64,000 bases of DNA from NCBI RefSeq assembly GCF_012911845.1, contig NZ_JAAXCU010000046.1, positions 186,001 to 250,000 of the forward strand. The letters run 5' to 3'. A program made the position numbers and the translations under genes. Below, piece after piece: positions 52,649 to 62,197 of this stretch. Each line of letters opens with the position of its first letter. Position 1 is the first letter of the stretch. The notes beneath the pieces were generated by a model, which searched no databases, had not been told where the DNA came from, and saw only the letters and a program-made list of their open reading frames with translations. Source of the DNA: Bacillus sp. RO2. Lineage in GTDB: Bacteria; Bacillota; Bacilli; Bacillales; Bacillaceae_I.

Positions 52649-52864
52649 GAAGCCACTGAATAAGACCTTGATTTTAAAATTTTATTAAACACCGCTGTTG
52701 ATTTACGCAAATGGCTTCGCTTTCCTAGGGAAGGTGCTTGAGCCTCCTCGCTTCGCTGCGGGGTCTCAATCTACCTTTATCTCCCTCAGGAGTCTTCGCC
52801 TTTTGCTCCAATCAACAGCTAGGAATAAATAAAAACTTTACGTTATCAGTTTTTCAGTGGCCTC
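52649..52864. mobile_element. MITE-like element, copy C, with 8-bp target duplication
   Basis: A 216-bp copy of the element at 36391. It starts GAAGCCACTGAATAA, ends TTTTTCAGTGGCCTC, and is flanked by perfect CTTATAAC repeats at 52641-52648 and 52865-52872. The inner part (52691-52820) is the 130-bp core. It lies four bases past the dppE stop codon, inside the dpp-ykf cluster. Confidence 0.92.
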
Positions 52865-52875
52865 CTTATAACCTG

Positions 52876-54507
52876 TTATTCTTTATCTGCCCATTTCAGT
52901 TCGATATATCCAACAGGATGGCGAACGATTCCTTTTACCGCTTCGTTTTGAAGATAAACATGGTTATAGAAATACAATGGGATAATAGGCATCTCTTCAA
53001 ATAGCACCTTTTCTGCTTCATACATTAACTCAAATCGCTTTGCTTCATCTGCCTCGTTTAGTGCTTTTTGGATCAGTTCATCATACTTGGAGTTGGCCCA
53101 GCCCGTACGGTTCATAGAATGACCAGTCTGGAAATTCTCCAAGAAGTTGATTGGGTCCGCATAGTCAGCCAAGAATGAGCTGCGGGAGAATTGGAATTCT
53201 AGGTTTTTTTGCGCATCAAGGAATACATTCCATTCCATGTTTGCCAGTTTTACATCCACTCCCAGGTTGTCTTTAAACATTTGTTGTAGTGTTTCAGCAA
53301 TACGCTTATGTTCATCACTTGTGTTATAAGTCAACGTTACTTCTGGTAATGTTTCATACCCTTCTTCTTCCATTCCTTTTTTCAGTAACGCTTTTGCTTC
53401 TTCTGCATTAAACGTTACAAGGTCTCCATTTGTCTCGCGGAAATCATTCCCGGATGGGTCATTAAAGCCCTTTGCAACAAATCCTTTAGCTGGCTCTTCT
53501 TCTCTTTTTGTGATGTAGTCCACAACATCTTGTTGGTTCACTGCCATCGCAAATGCTTTACGGATGTTGGCATTTTGGAATGGCTCCTGTTCTACACCGA
53601 AACGGAAGAAGTAAGTTCCCGCTTGCTCTCCGACATTAACTTTTCCTTCTTTAAACAACTGCTCACTCACATCTGCAGGAACTCCTGAAGTATCCAGGTC
53701 TCCTGTTTGGTACATTTGGTATTCGGTATTGGTATCATTCACCATTGCCCAGTGAACTTTATCAAGCTTTACTGCATCAGCATCCCAATATTGATCATTT
53801 TTAGCCATTACAATGTGGCTTTCATGCTCCCACTCGGAAAGGTTGAACGGACCATTTCCTACAAAAGAATCCGCTTCTGAAAACCACTCTGGATTTTCTG
53901 AAGCCACCTTCTCATTGATTGGGAAGAAGGCTGGATTTGTAATAACACTTAAGAAATATGTTTGTGGAGCTACAAGTGTGACTTCTAATGTTTTCTCGTC
54001 AACTGCTTTTACCTTCACGTCATCAGCAGAGCCTTCGCCGTTGTTATACGCTTCTCCACCTTCAATGAAGTAACCCAGGAAGGCAGCAGGAGATGCTGTG
54101 TCAGGGTTTAGTAGACGCTTCCAGGCAAACTCAAAGTCTCCTGCAGTTACATCGTCCCCATTAGACCATTTTGCGTTGTCGCGGATATAGAACGTGTAAG
54201 TTTTTCCATCTTCTGAGACATCCCATTTTTCTGCTGTAGCTTCTTGCGGAAGATGCTCGTCATTTAGGCGAGTCAACCCCTCCATCAAGTTGTTTAGTGC
54301 GTTCCAGGAATAAGAGTCAAAGCCGATTGGCGGGTCCAATGATGTTGGTTCAGATCCGTTATTCAAACGAAGAACCTTTTCTCCTGTTGAGCTGTCGTTG
54401 TTGTTAGTGCCTTCGCTCGTGTCGGTGCCTGCGTTGTTGCTTGCTGTACATGCAGCTAAGACGAACACAAGCATCGCGGTCATTAATAATGCCATTACCT
54501 TTTTCAT
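52876..54507 (-). CDS. dppE: Peptide ABC transporter binding lipoprotein
   Basis: A 543-residue lipoprotein of the OppA/DppE family (SBP_bac_5). The signal peptide ends in VFVLAACTAS, with the lipid-bearing cysteine at residue 20. Family stretches include LNNGSEPTSLDPP near residue 48, YTFYIRDNAKWSNGDDVTAGD near 109 and the ending EMPIIPLYFYNHVYL. It would capture di- to oligopeptides, including murein peptides, for DppBC. GGGGGAG precedes the ATG. In B. subtilis the gene order is also dppA-B-C-D-E. A core repeat lies between it and dppD. Confidence 0.94.
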   Translation of the reverse strand: MKKVMALLMTAMLVFVLAACTASNNAGTDTSEGTNNNDSSTGEKVLRLNNGSEPTSLDPPIGFDSYSWNALNNLMEGLTRLNDEHLPQEATAEKWDVSEDGKTYTFYIRDNAKWSNGDDVTAGDFEFAWKRLLNPDTASPAAFLGYFIEGGEAYNNGEGSADDVKVKAVDEKTLEVTLVAPQTYFLSVITNPAFFPINEKVASENPEWFSEADSFVGNGPFNLSEWEHESHIVMAKNDQYWDADAVKLDKVHWAMVNDTNTEYQMYQTGDLDTSGVPADVSEQLFKEGKVNVGEQAGTYFFRFGVEQEPFQNANIRKAFAMAVNQQDVVDYITKREEEPAKGFVAKGFNDPSGNDFRETNGDLVTFNAEEAKALLKKGMEEEGYETLPEVTLTYNTSDEHKRIAETLQQMFKDNLGVDVKLANMEWNVFLDAQKNLEFQFSRSSFLADYADPINFLENFQTGHSMNRTGWANSKYDELIQKALNEADEAKRFELMYEAEKVLFEEMPIIPLYFYNHVYLQNEAVKGIVRHPVGYIELKWADKE

Positions 54508-54546
54508 GTGTTACTCCCCCTTTTTCATACTTAAATGTTTAAGACA

Positions 54547-54675
54547 CCGCTGTTGATTTCCGCACCGGGCTTCGCTTTCCTAGGGGCGCTGCTAGAGCCT
54601 CCCCCGCTTCGCCTGCGGGGTCTCCACCTAGCGCTACTCCCTCAGGAGTCTTCGCCCTGTGCTATAATCAACAGC
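54547..54675. repeat. 130-bp dispersed core element, copy D
   Basis: CCGCTGTTGATTTCCGC begins the unit and AATCAACAGCT ends it, with GGCTTCGCTTTCCTAGGG and CCCTCAGGAGTCTTCGCC inside. It stands without the outer MITE ends, in the 190-bp gap between dppD and dppE within the operon. The GC-rich stem CCGCTTCGCCTGCGG suggests strong RNA structure when transcribed. Confidence 0.87.
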
Positions 54676-54699
54676 TATGATTCTATTTCACTATAAGTC

Positions 54700-55710
54700 T
54701 TACCTTATAGTAGAAATCACTGTTTTTACTGGTTTAGGAGCTCTTGGGTCCTGTAGCCAGCAATCTACATGATGTTCCTCCGACAAGGTTGTCTTCATCG
54801 GATATACACGCTCACATACCTCCATCGCATGCTCGCACCTTGCTGCAAATGCACAGCCATTCGGTGGTGAAAATAAATCAGGTGGAGACCCTACAATAGG
54901 CACCAGTTCTTCATCTTCTAAATCGAGCCGAGGAACGGAGTTTAATAGACCTTTCGTATACGGATGCTCACCTCTATAGAAGATCTCTCTTCTATTTCCA
55001 GACTCCACAATCTTCCCTGCATACATGACAGCTACACGGTCTGCCACTTGTGCTACTACACCGAGGTCATGAGTGATAATGATGATGGAGACACCTGTTT
55101 TCTTTTGGATATCTTTGAATAGGTTAAGAATTTGAGCTTGGATTGTCACATCTAGTGCTGTTGTTGGTTCGTCTGCAATCAATACTTCCGGTTGGCAGAC
55201 GAGGGACATTGCTATGACAATACGCTGCCTCATTCCTCCACTGAACTGATGAGGATATTGCTTTAGGCGCTCTGCCGGACTAGGGATCCCGACTAGGTTA
55301 AGCATGTCCACCGCCTGTTTCTTTGCTTCTGCTTTGGATACCTTCTTATGTTGTATGATCCCTTCCATGATTTGATCCCCGACCGTCAGGGTAGGATTTA
55401 ATGCTGTCATCGGATCTTGGAAGATCATGGAGATATCCGCTCCACGAATTTTTCTCATTTCCGGTTCGGGCACTTTCGTTAGGTCTTTTCCTTTAAAATG
55501 AATGGAACCTTGCGTAATGCGGCCTGGTGGTTCAGGAATCAAACGCATAATGCTTTGTGACGTTACACTTTTCCCACAGCCTGACTCTCCTACGATGGCC
55601 AGCGTCTCCCCTTTATGCAGGTCAAAGGTTACCCCACGGACCGCCTTCACTTCGCCACCGTATGTTGTAAAAGAAACATGTAAGTCTTTTACTTGAAGTA
55701 CTTTTTCCAT
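54700..55710 (-). CDS. dppD: Dipeptide ABC transporter ATPase
   Basis: A 336-residue ABC ATPase of the DppD/OppD type. Walker A is [16 protein letters not shown] near residue 38, the signature is [15 protein letters not shown] near 152 and Walker B is [14 protein letters not shown] near 174. The C-terminal oligopeptide domain has the cysteine set [15 protein letters not shown] near 290. GAGGAGG precedes the ATG, 9 bp after dppC. It hydrolyses ATP for DppBC, probably together with YkfD. Confidence 0.95.
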   Translation of the reverse strand: MEKVLQVKDLHVSFTTYGGEVKAVRGVTFDLHKGETLAIVGESGCGKSVTSQSIMRLIPEPPGRITQGSIHFKGKDLTKVPEPEMRKIRGADISMIFQDPMTALNPTLTVGDQIMEGIIQHKKVSKAEAKKQAVDMLNLVGIPSPAERLKQYPHQFSGGMRQRIVIAMSLVCQPEVLIADEPTTALDVTIQAQILNLFKDIQKKTGVSIIIITHDLGVVAQVADRVAVMYAGKIVESGNRREIFYRGEHPYTKGLLNSVPRLDLEDEELVPIVGSPPDLFSPPNGCAFAARCEHAMEVCERVYPMKTTLSEEHHVDCWLQDPRAPKPVKTVISTIR

Positions 55711-55718
55711 GATGTCAC

Positions 55719-56669
55719 TTACCTCCTCAGCTTTGGATCTAGTGCGTCTTGTAATCCGTCTCCAAGCACGTTAAACGCAAACATTGTCATGGAGATGAAG
55801 AATGCCGGGAAGAAAAGGCGCCACCAATGTCCTGAAATGATCGTTGGCAGTCCATCATTCGCCATTACACCCCAGCTAGCATAAGGTGCACTCACACCTA
55901 ATCCAAGAAAGCTCAAAAATGCTTCGGCGAATATTGCTGCCGGTACCGTCAATGTCATCTGGACAATGATCGGTCCCATCGTATTTGGAAGAAGATTCTT
56001 TCTAATAATTCGAGAGGTCTTCGTTCCAAATGTTTTAGATGCTAGCACAAACTCATAATTCTTAATTTGTAATACTTGCCCCCTGACAATCCTCGCCATC
56101 CCAACCCAACCTGTCACAGTTAGTGCAATGATGATCGTCAGTAATCCAGGGCCCATCACAACCATAAGTAAAATGACAACCAATAGATAAGGAAGTCCAT
56201 AGAGCACTTCCACTACACGCATCATGGCGTTATCTGTCTTGCCACCTTTGTAGCCTGCAATCCCTCCGTAAACTACTCCGATAATAAAATCTATCAGAGC
56301 GGCCATTAAACCAACAAATAAGGAAATTCTGGCACCATACCAGGTACGGGTGAAAACATCTCTTCCGAGTTCATCTGTACCAAAAAGATGGGTGGAGGAA
56401 GGTGGTTGATTCTGATTAGGCAGATTTGTTTCCGTCACACTGTAAGGGGAAAATATAGGACCAAAAATGGCCATGATGGTCAAGAATACGAGAAAAACCA
56501 ACCCTGCCATCGCCAGTTTATTTTTCAAAAGCCTTCGCCAAGCGTCTTGCCAATAAGAAAGACTTGGCCGGACAACAGCCTCTGCTTCTCCCTTATTTTT
56601 ATCAACAGGTTTAAACCATTCATCCGGGATTCTGTTTTCGTGATTTTCTTGGAGTTTACGCTGCGCCAT
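55719..56669 (-). CDS. dppC: Dipeptide ABC transporter permease
   Basis: A 316-residue inner permease with an N-terminal OppC-type domain and six predicted helices. The ATPase-contact loop reads EAFLSFLGLGVSAPYASWGVM near residue 255 and begins a typical EAA region. It begins one base after dppB ends, with AAGGAGGGG upstream, and pairs with DppB to form the channel. Confidence 0.95.
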   Translation of the reverse strand: MAQRKLQENHENRIPDEWFKPVDKNKGEAEAVVRPSLSYWQDAWRRLLKNKLAMAGLVFLVFLTIMAIFGPIFSPYSVTETNLPNQNQPPSSTHLFGTDELGRDVFTRTWYGARISLFVGLMAALIDFIIGVVYGGIAGYKGGKTDNAMMRVVEVLYGLPYLLVVILLMVVMGPGLLTIIIALTVTGWVGMARIVRGQVLQIKNYEFVLASKTFGTKTSRIIRKNLLPNTMGPIIVQMTLTVPAAIFAEAFLSFLGLGVSAPYASWGVMANDGLPTIISGHWWRLFFPAFFISMTMFAFNVLGDGLQDALDPKLRR

Positions 56670-56670
56670 A

Positions 56671-57603
56671 TTAGTTCCCCTCCTTTTTATGAAGCTTAAT
56701 ACGAGGGTCTAATATCCCGTAAGCTATATCTACAAGGAAAAGCATGATGATTAAAAACGCACTATAAAAAACGGTCGTTCCCATAATGACTGGATAGTCA
56801 CGGGAGTTGATACTTTCCACGAAATATTTCCCCATGCCGGGAATGGCAAAGATTTTCTCAATCACAAATGTTCCAGTCAAAATCCCTGCAGCAAGAGTTC
56901 CCAAAATAGTAACAACCGGTAGCAGCGCATTTCGAAGTGCGTGCTTAAACACAATTTTTACAGGGGATAACCCTTTTGCTTTTGCAGTTCGTATGTAATC
57001 CTGTGTCAACACTTCCATCATGCTTGCTCTAGTCAATCTCGCAATGATTGCCATCGGACCGGTTGCAAGAGCCAATGTGGGCAAAATCATATGCTTCCAG
57101 CTCGTCCAAGTGGCAGGCGGAAGCAAGCCCCAAGTAACTGCAACTTGCTGTATGAGCAAGGTAGCAAGGACAAAATTGGGGATAGATATTCCGAACACTG
57201 CAAAGGTCATTGCCATGTAATCAATGACACCATTACGTTTAAGAGCAGCAATTACTCCCAGGAAAATACCTGAAATAACGGCAATCGTTAACGTAATCAT
57301 CCCAAGCTCGAACGAAATTGGAAAACCTCGCCCCAACATGTCGTTTACTGTTTGGGAAGGTTGTTTAATCGATGGGCCGAAATCCAATGTCACTAATGTC
57401 TTTAAATACATCACATATTGCACCGGTATCGGCTTGTCCAAATGATAATGTGCTTCTAAGTTACGTTGAACCACATCGCTTGTAGAGCGCTCTTCATTGA
57501 GTGGCGAACCCGGAATGGCATGCATCAAGAAGAAAGTCAAAGTGATAATGACCCATAAAGTTATGAGCATTGCTAGTAATCGTTTTATTATAAAAGTTCC
57601 CAT
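56671..57603 (-). CDS. dppB: Dipeptide ABC transporter permease
   Basis: A 310-residue permease of the DppB/OppB type with about six helices. It starts GTFIIKRLLAMLITLWVIIT; the EAA loop is DYIRTAKAKGLSPVKIVFKH near residue 200. The start could be the ATG at 57603 or a GTG four codons upstream at 57615; both have weak G-rich sites. It follows dppA by about 50 bp and is adjacent to dppC. Confidence 0.93.
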   Translation of the reverse strand: MGTFIIKRLLAMLITLWVIITLTFFLMHAIPGSPLNEERSTSDVVQRNLEAHYHLDKPIPVQYVMYLKTLVTLDFGPSIKQPSQTVNDMLGRGFPISFELGMITLTIAVISGIFLGVIAALKRNGVIDYMAMTFAVFGISIPNFVLATLLIQQVAVTWGLLPPATWTSWKHMILPTLALATGPMAIIARLTRASMMEVLTQDYIRTAKAKGLSPVKIVFKHALRNALLPVVTILGTLAAGILTGTFVIEKIFAIPGMGKYFVESINSRDYPVIMGTTVFYSAFLIIMLFLVDIAYGILDPRIKLHKKEGN

Positions 57604-57655
57604 TCTCCCACTCACACTTTCTATACAATAGGGTTTTTATGTAATGAAGTATCCA

Positions 57656-58480
57656 TCAACAGAATGTTGTTCTCATAGCCAATTCTGTCATCACAAGCAT
57701 AGCCTGATAAGCTTCTTTTATATCTTTTGCCTGATATTTGACAATTGTTGTTCCAGGCTCTATTTCGGTTCCAGGCATAAGGTTTGCCCATTCCGCTTGT
57801 CCGTAATTGGCAAATTCAATACGTAACGTTGGATGATCAGGCGGGACCAACGGTTTTATATTATGTATGTCATCCAATGCCTTGGATGTTCGCTCTTTAA
57901 TTAGCGCTTGTGCTTTAATGGGAGTCAGTGATTTTGCAGCGGAACGTGATGCTGCTTCCTTGACAACTGCACAATGTATACCTGGGATGAGGCTTTCTGC
58001 TTCAAGGGCTGTTTGGTCATCCCCTGCCACCATGATGACTGGTACACCATAATAACCAGCTACATAGGCATTAAAGCCCAATTCGCCAACTTGCACGTCA
58101 TTTATGTACATATTTCTTACACCAAAAATCATCGAGTGTGTCATGACGCCTTTCAACGATGCTCTTGCATGATATCCTACAAAAATGGCAGCATCAAAGC
58201 TGTCATCCAATCCTTGAACCATAGAAAACGGTTTCACATCACCTGAAATCAATTTGGTTTCAGGGTGAAGATCCTCAATCAGTAAATTATTCATTTTTGA
58301 ATGGCTATCATTGACAATTACTTCGTTAAAACCTTTTTCAAAAGCCGTGGTCACCACCGCATTTGCTTCCTGGGTCATTATTTTACGACCACGTTCATAG
58401 TTATGCAGTCTAGAATCGACATCGGTATGATCTACCAGACCACTAATTCCTTCCATATCAACCGATATATATAAATTCAA
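57656..58480 (-). CDS. dppA: D-aminopeptidase DppA
   Basis: A 274-residue zinc-dependent D-aminopeptidase (M55) that forms a self-compartmentalising decamer and hydrolyses D-Ala-containing peptides. The hallmark SVDMEGISG occurs at residues 7-15, with further ligands in the VNDSHSKMNN region near residue 56, VGYHARA near 102 and MTHSMIFG near 114. The start is TTG at 58480 after AAAGGAGGG. As in B. subtilis it heads the dpp operon; a CodY-like box lies upstream. Its product activity fits the murein-peptide theme of the cluster. Confidence 0.96.
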   Translation of the reverse strand: MNLYISVDMEGISGLVDHTDVDSRLHNYERGRKIMTQEANAVVTTAFEKGFNEVIVNDSHSKMNNLLIEDLHPETKLISGDVKPFSMVQGLDDSFDAAIFVGYHARASLKGVMTHSMIFGVRNMYINDVQVGELGFNAYVAGYYGVPVIMVAGDDQTALEAESLIPGIHCAVVKEAASRSAAKSLTPIKAQALIKERTSKALDDIHNIKPLVPPDHPTLRIEFANYGQAEWANLMPGTEIEPGTTIVKYQAKDIKEAYQAMLVMTELAMRTTFC

Positions 58481-58503
58481 CCAATTCCCTCCTTTTGTGT
58501 TAC

Positions 58504-58518
58504 AATTTTCTTAATATT
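58504..58518 (-). promoter_or_regulatory. Putative CodY box upstream of dppA
   Basis: AATTTTCTTAATATT matches the CodY consensus AATTTTCWGAAAATT at 13 of 15 positions and lies 24 bp before the dppA start. The dpp operon of B. subtilis is a classical CodY target. Confidence 0.6.
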
Positions 58519-58733
58519 ATAACAGTATTATGTTTATGATTCAATCAAACTAGAATAATATGAGTCTAATTATTCAGACTTTTCATTTATATGTGCTAAA
58601 ACCTTATTAAAACAAGGTGCACATGAAACAAATGACGCTTGTTATATAAGTTTATGTATGAAAATAATAGTAATCTTTAAATAAAAACGTATTCCAATAA
58701 AACTTTTTAGTATATTTTGGTATTTTGTTTCAT
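58519..58733. other. AT-rich non-coding stretch upstream of dppA
   Basis: No reading frame or RNA family that I recognise. It should contain the dppA promoter. A weak palindrome AGTCT-N8-AGACT lies at about 58562-58580. Confidence 0.45.
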
Positions 58734-58774
58734 AAAAAAAGATCCAGATTGGAGTATTTCTCCTCGTCTGGATC
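58734..58774 (-). terminator. Terminator after yfkM
   Basis: On the minus strand GATCCAGACGAGGAG pairs with CTCCAATCTGGATC, followed by TTTTTTTATG. It ends the DJ-1/PfpI gene. Confidence 0.9.
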
Positions 58775-58783
58775 CTTCTTTTT

Positions 58784-59302
58784 TTATTTACTTAAAACCT
58801 TCAATGATTCTCTGATGAAAGCAGGAATATCATCTGGTGTTCTACTAGAAACCAACTGATCATGACATACGACAACTTCCTTGTCATGGAAATGAGCACC
58901 TGCGTTTTGCAGATCAATTTTAATGGAAGTATATCCCGTGATATCTCTTCCTTTAAGTGCTTCTGCCGTAATTAGTAATTGCGGGCCATGACAGATAGCA
59001 AAAACCGGTTTTTGGTCATCCATGAATGCTTTCGTAAAGGTAACAAAGCGGTCATCCGCCCTTAAAATGTCCGGTGAGAATCCTCCCGGGAGCAACAAGG
59101 CATCGAAATCTTCTGGACTTACATCATCAATTCCTGCGTCAGTTGTGACCTCCACTCCATCCGTTTTACCTTTAACGGTTTCTCCCTTGGATTTCTCAAT
59201 AACTGTCAGCTTGTGTCCAGCCTCTTCAAAAGCTTTGGCAGGTTCTGTGTACTCTGAGTCTTCAAATTCATTGGTTAGTAATACTGCAATTTTTTTACTC
59301 AT
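58784..59302 (-). CDS. yfkM: DJ-1/PfpI family protein (general stress protein 18-like)
   Basis: A 172-residue member of the DJ-1/PfpI superfamily. The nucleophile elbow reads FAICHGPQLLI with Cys near residue 104, and LLLPGGFSPDILR near 70 carries the conserved Gly loop; the nearby glutamate in NEFEDSEY fits the family. The length equals that of YfkM of B. subtilis, a sigma-B general stress protein. Related proteins act as glyoxalases or protein deglycases, but the activity is unsettled. AAAGGAG precedes the ATG at 59302; a frame to 59374 has no such site. Confidence 0.87.
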   Translation of the reverse strand: MSKKIAVLLTNEFEDSEYTEPAKAFEEAGHKLTVIEKSKGETVKGKTDGVEVTTDAGIDDVSPEDFDALLLPGGFSPDILRADDRFVTFTKAFMDDQKPVFAICHGPQLLITAEALKGRDITGYTSIKIDLQNAGAHFHDKEVVVCHDQLVSSRTPDDIPAFIRESLKVLSK

Positions 59303-59411
59303 TATATAACGACTCCTTTTTGTTAGATTGCTCTGCTGCAAGGATGATACGCTTTGCAATATATTCAGAGCCACTTAGCTACATTAGATAAAGTACCCGC
59401 CAGCAATCAAA

Positions 59412-60710
59412 CTAAACGTTTCCTTGCGCATCCGGCAAGAACTGCTGAAAAATGGAATCCTTCTGAATGGGATAAATCTCTTTACCTGCCACATCGTTAA
59501 TAATTGTTTGGTTCCGCATGACTGCCAGACTTAAATTGGTAGCTGCTGTACCATGAGAATGGTCAAGATTGGTGGACATATATATATGATTCATTCTTTC
59601 TTTCTTCCAAACTAAGCGAAACTTCTTGTCTACTTTGAATTCCTTTTCACTTTCCCATTGGATTTCCTCTTTATTATTCCAAATCCACTTAGGGATGTGA
59701 GGTTTGTAACCTGTTGCGAGTACGACCTTATCTGCTCGTACCGTAAAATCTACTCCCTTCTCCCATTGATGGCAGGAGACGATTAAGGAGTTATCTTCCT
59801 CTTTAATAGCATGTACTTCTGTTAAGGGCTGTATGGTGATCTTTTTATCCAGCCCTTCAACTGAACGGTTGTACAGAAGGTCATAGATCATAATTAAAGT
59901 TTCTTTGTCCACCCCATTACGGACCGTATCCAATCTTGCCAGTGCTTCTTTTCGTTTTTCATAGGAAAGAGAATGGTAATATTGAACATAGTCTGGCGAG
60001 AATACCTCCTGTCCAAGCTTTGCACTTTCCAGCTGAGCAAAGCTGGAAGATCGAGTGTACCAAGTAAGAGAGTAGTTATTATGCTTTTGATCTTCAAGCA
60101 ATTCGTAGAAAACCTCTGCAGCACTTTGGCCAGATCCAACGATAATAACGGATGAGGAATCTTTAATTTCATTAACAGCTTGTAAATACTTACTTGTATG
60201 AACCAAATGTTCACTTTCTTCCATATTGTTTGGGATGAAAGGGACACTACCTGTCCCAACTACAACATGCTTTGCAAAATACGTTTCGACTTCAAATGTA
60301 TCTGCGTTTTTCACCTCAACTTCATAAACATCCCCGTTGTAAGAGACCGCCACTACTTCTGAATGAAATTGGCAGTTTTGAAGTTGCTCTGATACCCATT
60401 TTGCATAAAGATTATATTCTCTTCTAGGGATATCAAACCTACGATAGAAGAAAAATTGAAAAAGCCTGTTCTGGTTATGTACATAATTGAGGAAACTGTA
60501 AGGACTTGTCGGATCAGCAAAAGTAACCAAGTCTGCAATAAATGGAACTTGCAAATCAGACTGTTCAATAAGCATACCTGGATGCCAGTTGAAACACTCT
60601 TCTTTATCAAAAAAGATGGAAGAAAGATCAGGCTGCTTTTCTATTAATGCCGCCAAACCCAGATTAAAAGGCCCTATCCCTATTCCAATAAGGTCATATA
60701 TTTTTTTCAT
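59412..60710 (-). CDS. Siderophore-type N-hydroxylase (lysine/ornithine monooxygenase family)
   Basis: A 432-residue flavin monooxygenase of the IucD/PvdA/SidA type, which hydroxylates the side-chain amine of lysine, ornithine or a diamine. The FAD motif is GIGIGPFNLGLAAL near residue 8, the substrate region includes FNWHPGMLIEQSDLQVPF near 42, and the NADPH motif is VIIVGSGQSAAEVFYELL near 180; ATGYKPHIP near 335 is the family's late signature. The start is ATG 60710 or 60716 after GGGGAG. No siderophore synthetase or transporter lies nearby, so it stands alone and its partner genes must be elsewhere, if present. Confidence 0.88.
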   Translation of the reverse strand: MKKIYDLIGIGIGPFNLGLAALIEKQPDLSSIFFDKEECFNWHPGMLIEQSDLQVPFIADLVTFADPTSPYSFLNYVHNQNRLFQFFFYRRFDIPRREYNLYAKWVSEQLQNCQFHSEVVAVSYNGDVYEVEVKNADTFEVETYFAKHVVVGTGSVPFIPNNMEESEHLVHTSKYLQAVNEIKDSSSVIIVGSGQSAAEVFYELLEDQKHNNYSLTWYTRSSSFAQLESAKLGQEVFSPDYVQYYHSLSYEKRKEALARLDTVRNGVDKETLIMIYDLLYNRSVEGLDKKITIQPLTEVHAIKEEDNSLIVSCHQWEKGVDFTVRADKVVLATGYKPHIPKWIWNNKEEIQWESEKEFKVDKKFRLVWKKERMNHIYMSTNLDHSHGTAATNLSLAVMRNQTIINDVAGKEIYPIQKDSIFQQFLPDAQGNV

Positions 60711-60790
60711 TGACATCAGTCTCCCCATTTCAACTAGAATGTCTTATTTATACCCTTTATTTCAAAAAATACTTCCTTTAAATATGTTAA

Positions 60791-60823
60791 AAGAAAAAAG
60801 GGACAGAGACTTAGTCTCTGTCC
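60791..60823 (-). terminator. Terminator after the PAS kinase gene
   Basis: GGACAGAGACT and AGTCTCTGTCC are perfect 11-bp arms around one base, with CCTTTTTTCTTTT following on the minus strand. It lies 100 bp beyond the kinase stop. Confidence 0.85.
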
Positions 60824-60925
60824 AATAATCCCGTGTACGAAAGGAGAAGGAAGCTGCACACGATATATTTTATGCATAAATCTATGAACTGCTTGGTCAT
60901 CTATCTCTTATCAAACGCACATTTT

Positions 60926-62197
60926 TTATTGTGTTGGAAGGTCAATCGTGACAGTTGTCCCGTTTCCTTCTTTGCTTTCAAAACGGATATTACCTTGATG
61001 TTCTTCAATAATCTTTTTGGTTATCGTCAATCCGAGTCCCATTCCTTTTTCCTTGGAAGTGAAAAAAGGACTACCGATATTATCCATATTGGAAGATGAG
61101 ATTCCAATCCCATCATCTTTCACTTGAATACTACTTCTTCCCTCTTCTGAATTTGTCAAACCGCTAATGGTTATAGTCCCTCCGCTAGGCATCGCTTCCA
61201 TGGAGTTCTTAATTAAATTGATAAATACTTGTTTGAGATTATTCTTGTCCCCTCTTACCATCGTTTTAGGATCCAACTTTTCAATGGAAAAGGAAATGTT
61301 ATAATTATTTGCTTCATTCTCCACTAAGTTGATTACATATTGGAGGACTTCTAATATCGGAATAAGTGTTAGTTCCTTTGTTTGAGGTTTAGATAGAACG
61401 AGCAGCTCTGAGACAATATCATTTATTCTATCAATTTCAGATAGCACCATTTCCACATGCTTTTTGTTTGCATTTCCAGACCTTTGGATCAATTGAATAA
61501 ACCCCTTGATTGAGGTTAACGGATTTTTTATTTCATGGGCAATACCCGCGGAAAGTTCACCAACCACGGATAGTTTCTCTTTTGTTACCAACAATTGTTC
61601 CGTTTTTTTCAGAGATGATATGTCTCTACCTATCGTAACAAGTGCTTTTCTCCGCCCATCCGCATGAAACAACGGAACCTTAATCACATCAAATGTCTTC
61701 TGTTCCCCATCTGCAAGGCAGAACGATTCCTCATCCCGAGAAATCTTGCCTCCCTTCCAGGTCTGCTCGTCTGTTATCATACAATATTCAAAAGCTTCCA
61801 AAAAATGTGGAGAATAAGCCCCTAACTCTACATCCGTCTTTCCTTTGTAATCAACGTTTTGCAAATCATAAAGCTCTAGACCATATTCATTTGTTTGCAG
61901 CCATCTACCTTCACCGTCTTTGAAGCATACAAAGTCAGGCATATTGTTTATTAGAGTTGACAGCTCTTGTTCCTTTTGTTCAAGCTCTTTTAATGCCGCA
62001 TGCTTTTTCAGAATCACATATAACAGTATCGTTGTGAAGAGTATAAATAGCCAGCCTTTTAGAAGGTTAATATATTCTGAAATAACATAATGTTCGTTTT
62101 GCTTTAGTACGTATATCCAATAATCAGTCAGTCCAATCCATACAAATCCAAATAACAGATAAATTAAAGGTATAAACTTTAACCAATTCTTCTTCAT
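60926..62197 (-). CDS. PAS-domain sensor histidine kinase (sporulation kinase-like)
   Basis: A 423-residue membrane kinase. Two helices (about residues 8-27 and 43-63) flank a short outside loop, a PAS domain follows (INNMPDFVCFKDGEGRW near residue 87 to GRDISSLKKTE near 193), and then a HisKA domain with the phosphorylated His in GIAHEIKNPLTSIKGFIQLI near 218. The HATPase part shows NLIKNSMEAMPSGG, DDGIGIS and GMGLGLTI. No response regulator is adjacent. Orphan PAS kinases of this layout feed Spo0F in Bacillus (KinB/KinE-type), which is a likely but unproven role. Confidence 0.88.
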   Translation of the reverse strand: MKKNWLKFIPLIYLLFGFVWIGLTDYWIYVLKQNEHYVISEYINLLKGWLFILFTTILLYVILKKHAALKELEQKEQELSTLINNMPDFVCFKDGEGRWLQTNEYGLELYDLQNVDYKGKTDVELGAYSPHFLEAFEYCMITDEQTWKGGKISRDEESFCLADGEQKTFDVIKVPLFHADGRRKALVTIGRDISSLKKTEQLLVTKEKLSVVGELSAGIAHEIKNPLTSIKGFIQLIQRSGNANKKHVEMVLSEIDRINDIVSELLVLSKPQTKELTLIPILEVLQYVINLVENEANNYNISFSIEKLDPKTMVRGDKNNLKQVFINLIKNSMEAMPSGGTITISGLTNSEEGRSSIQVKDDGIGISSSNMDNIGSPFFTSKEKGMGLGLTITKKIIEEHQGNIRFESKEGNGTTVTIDLPTQ

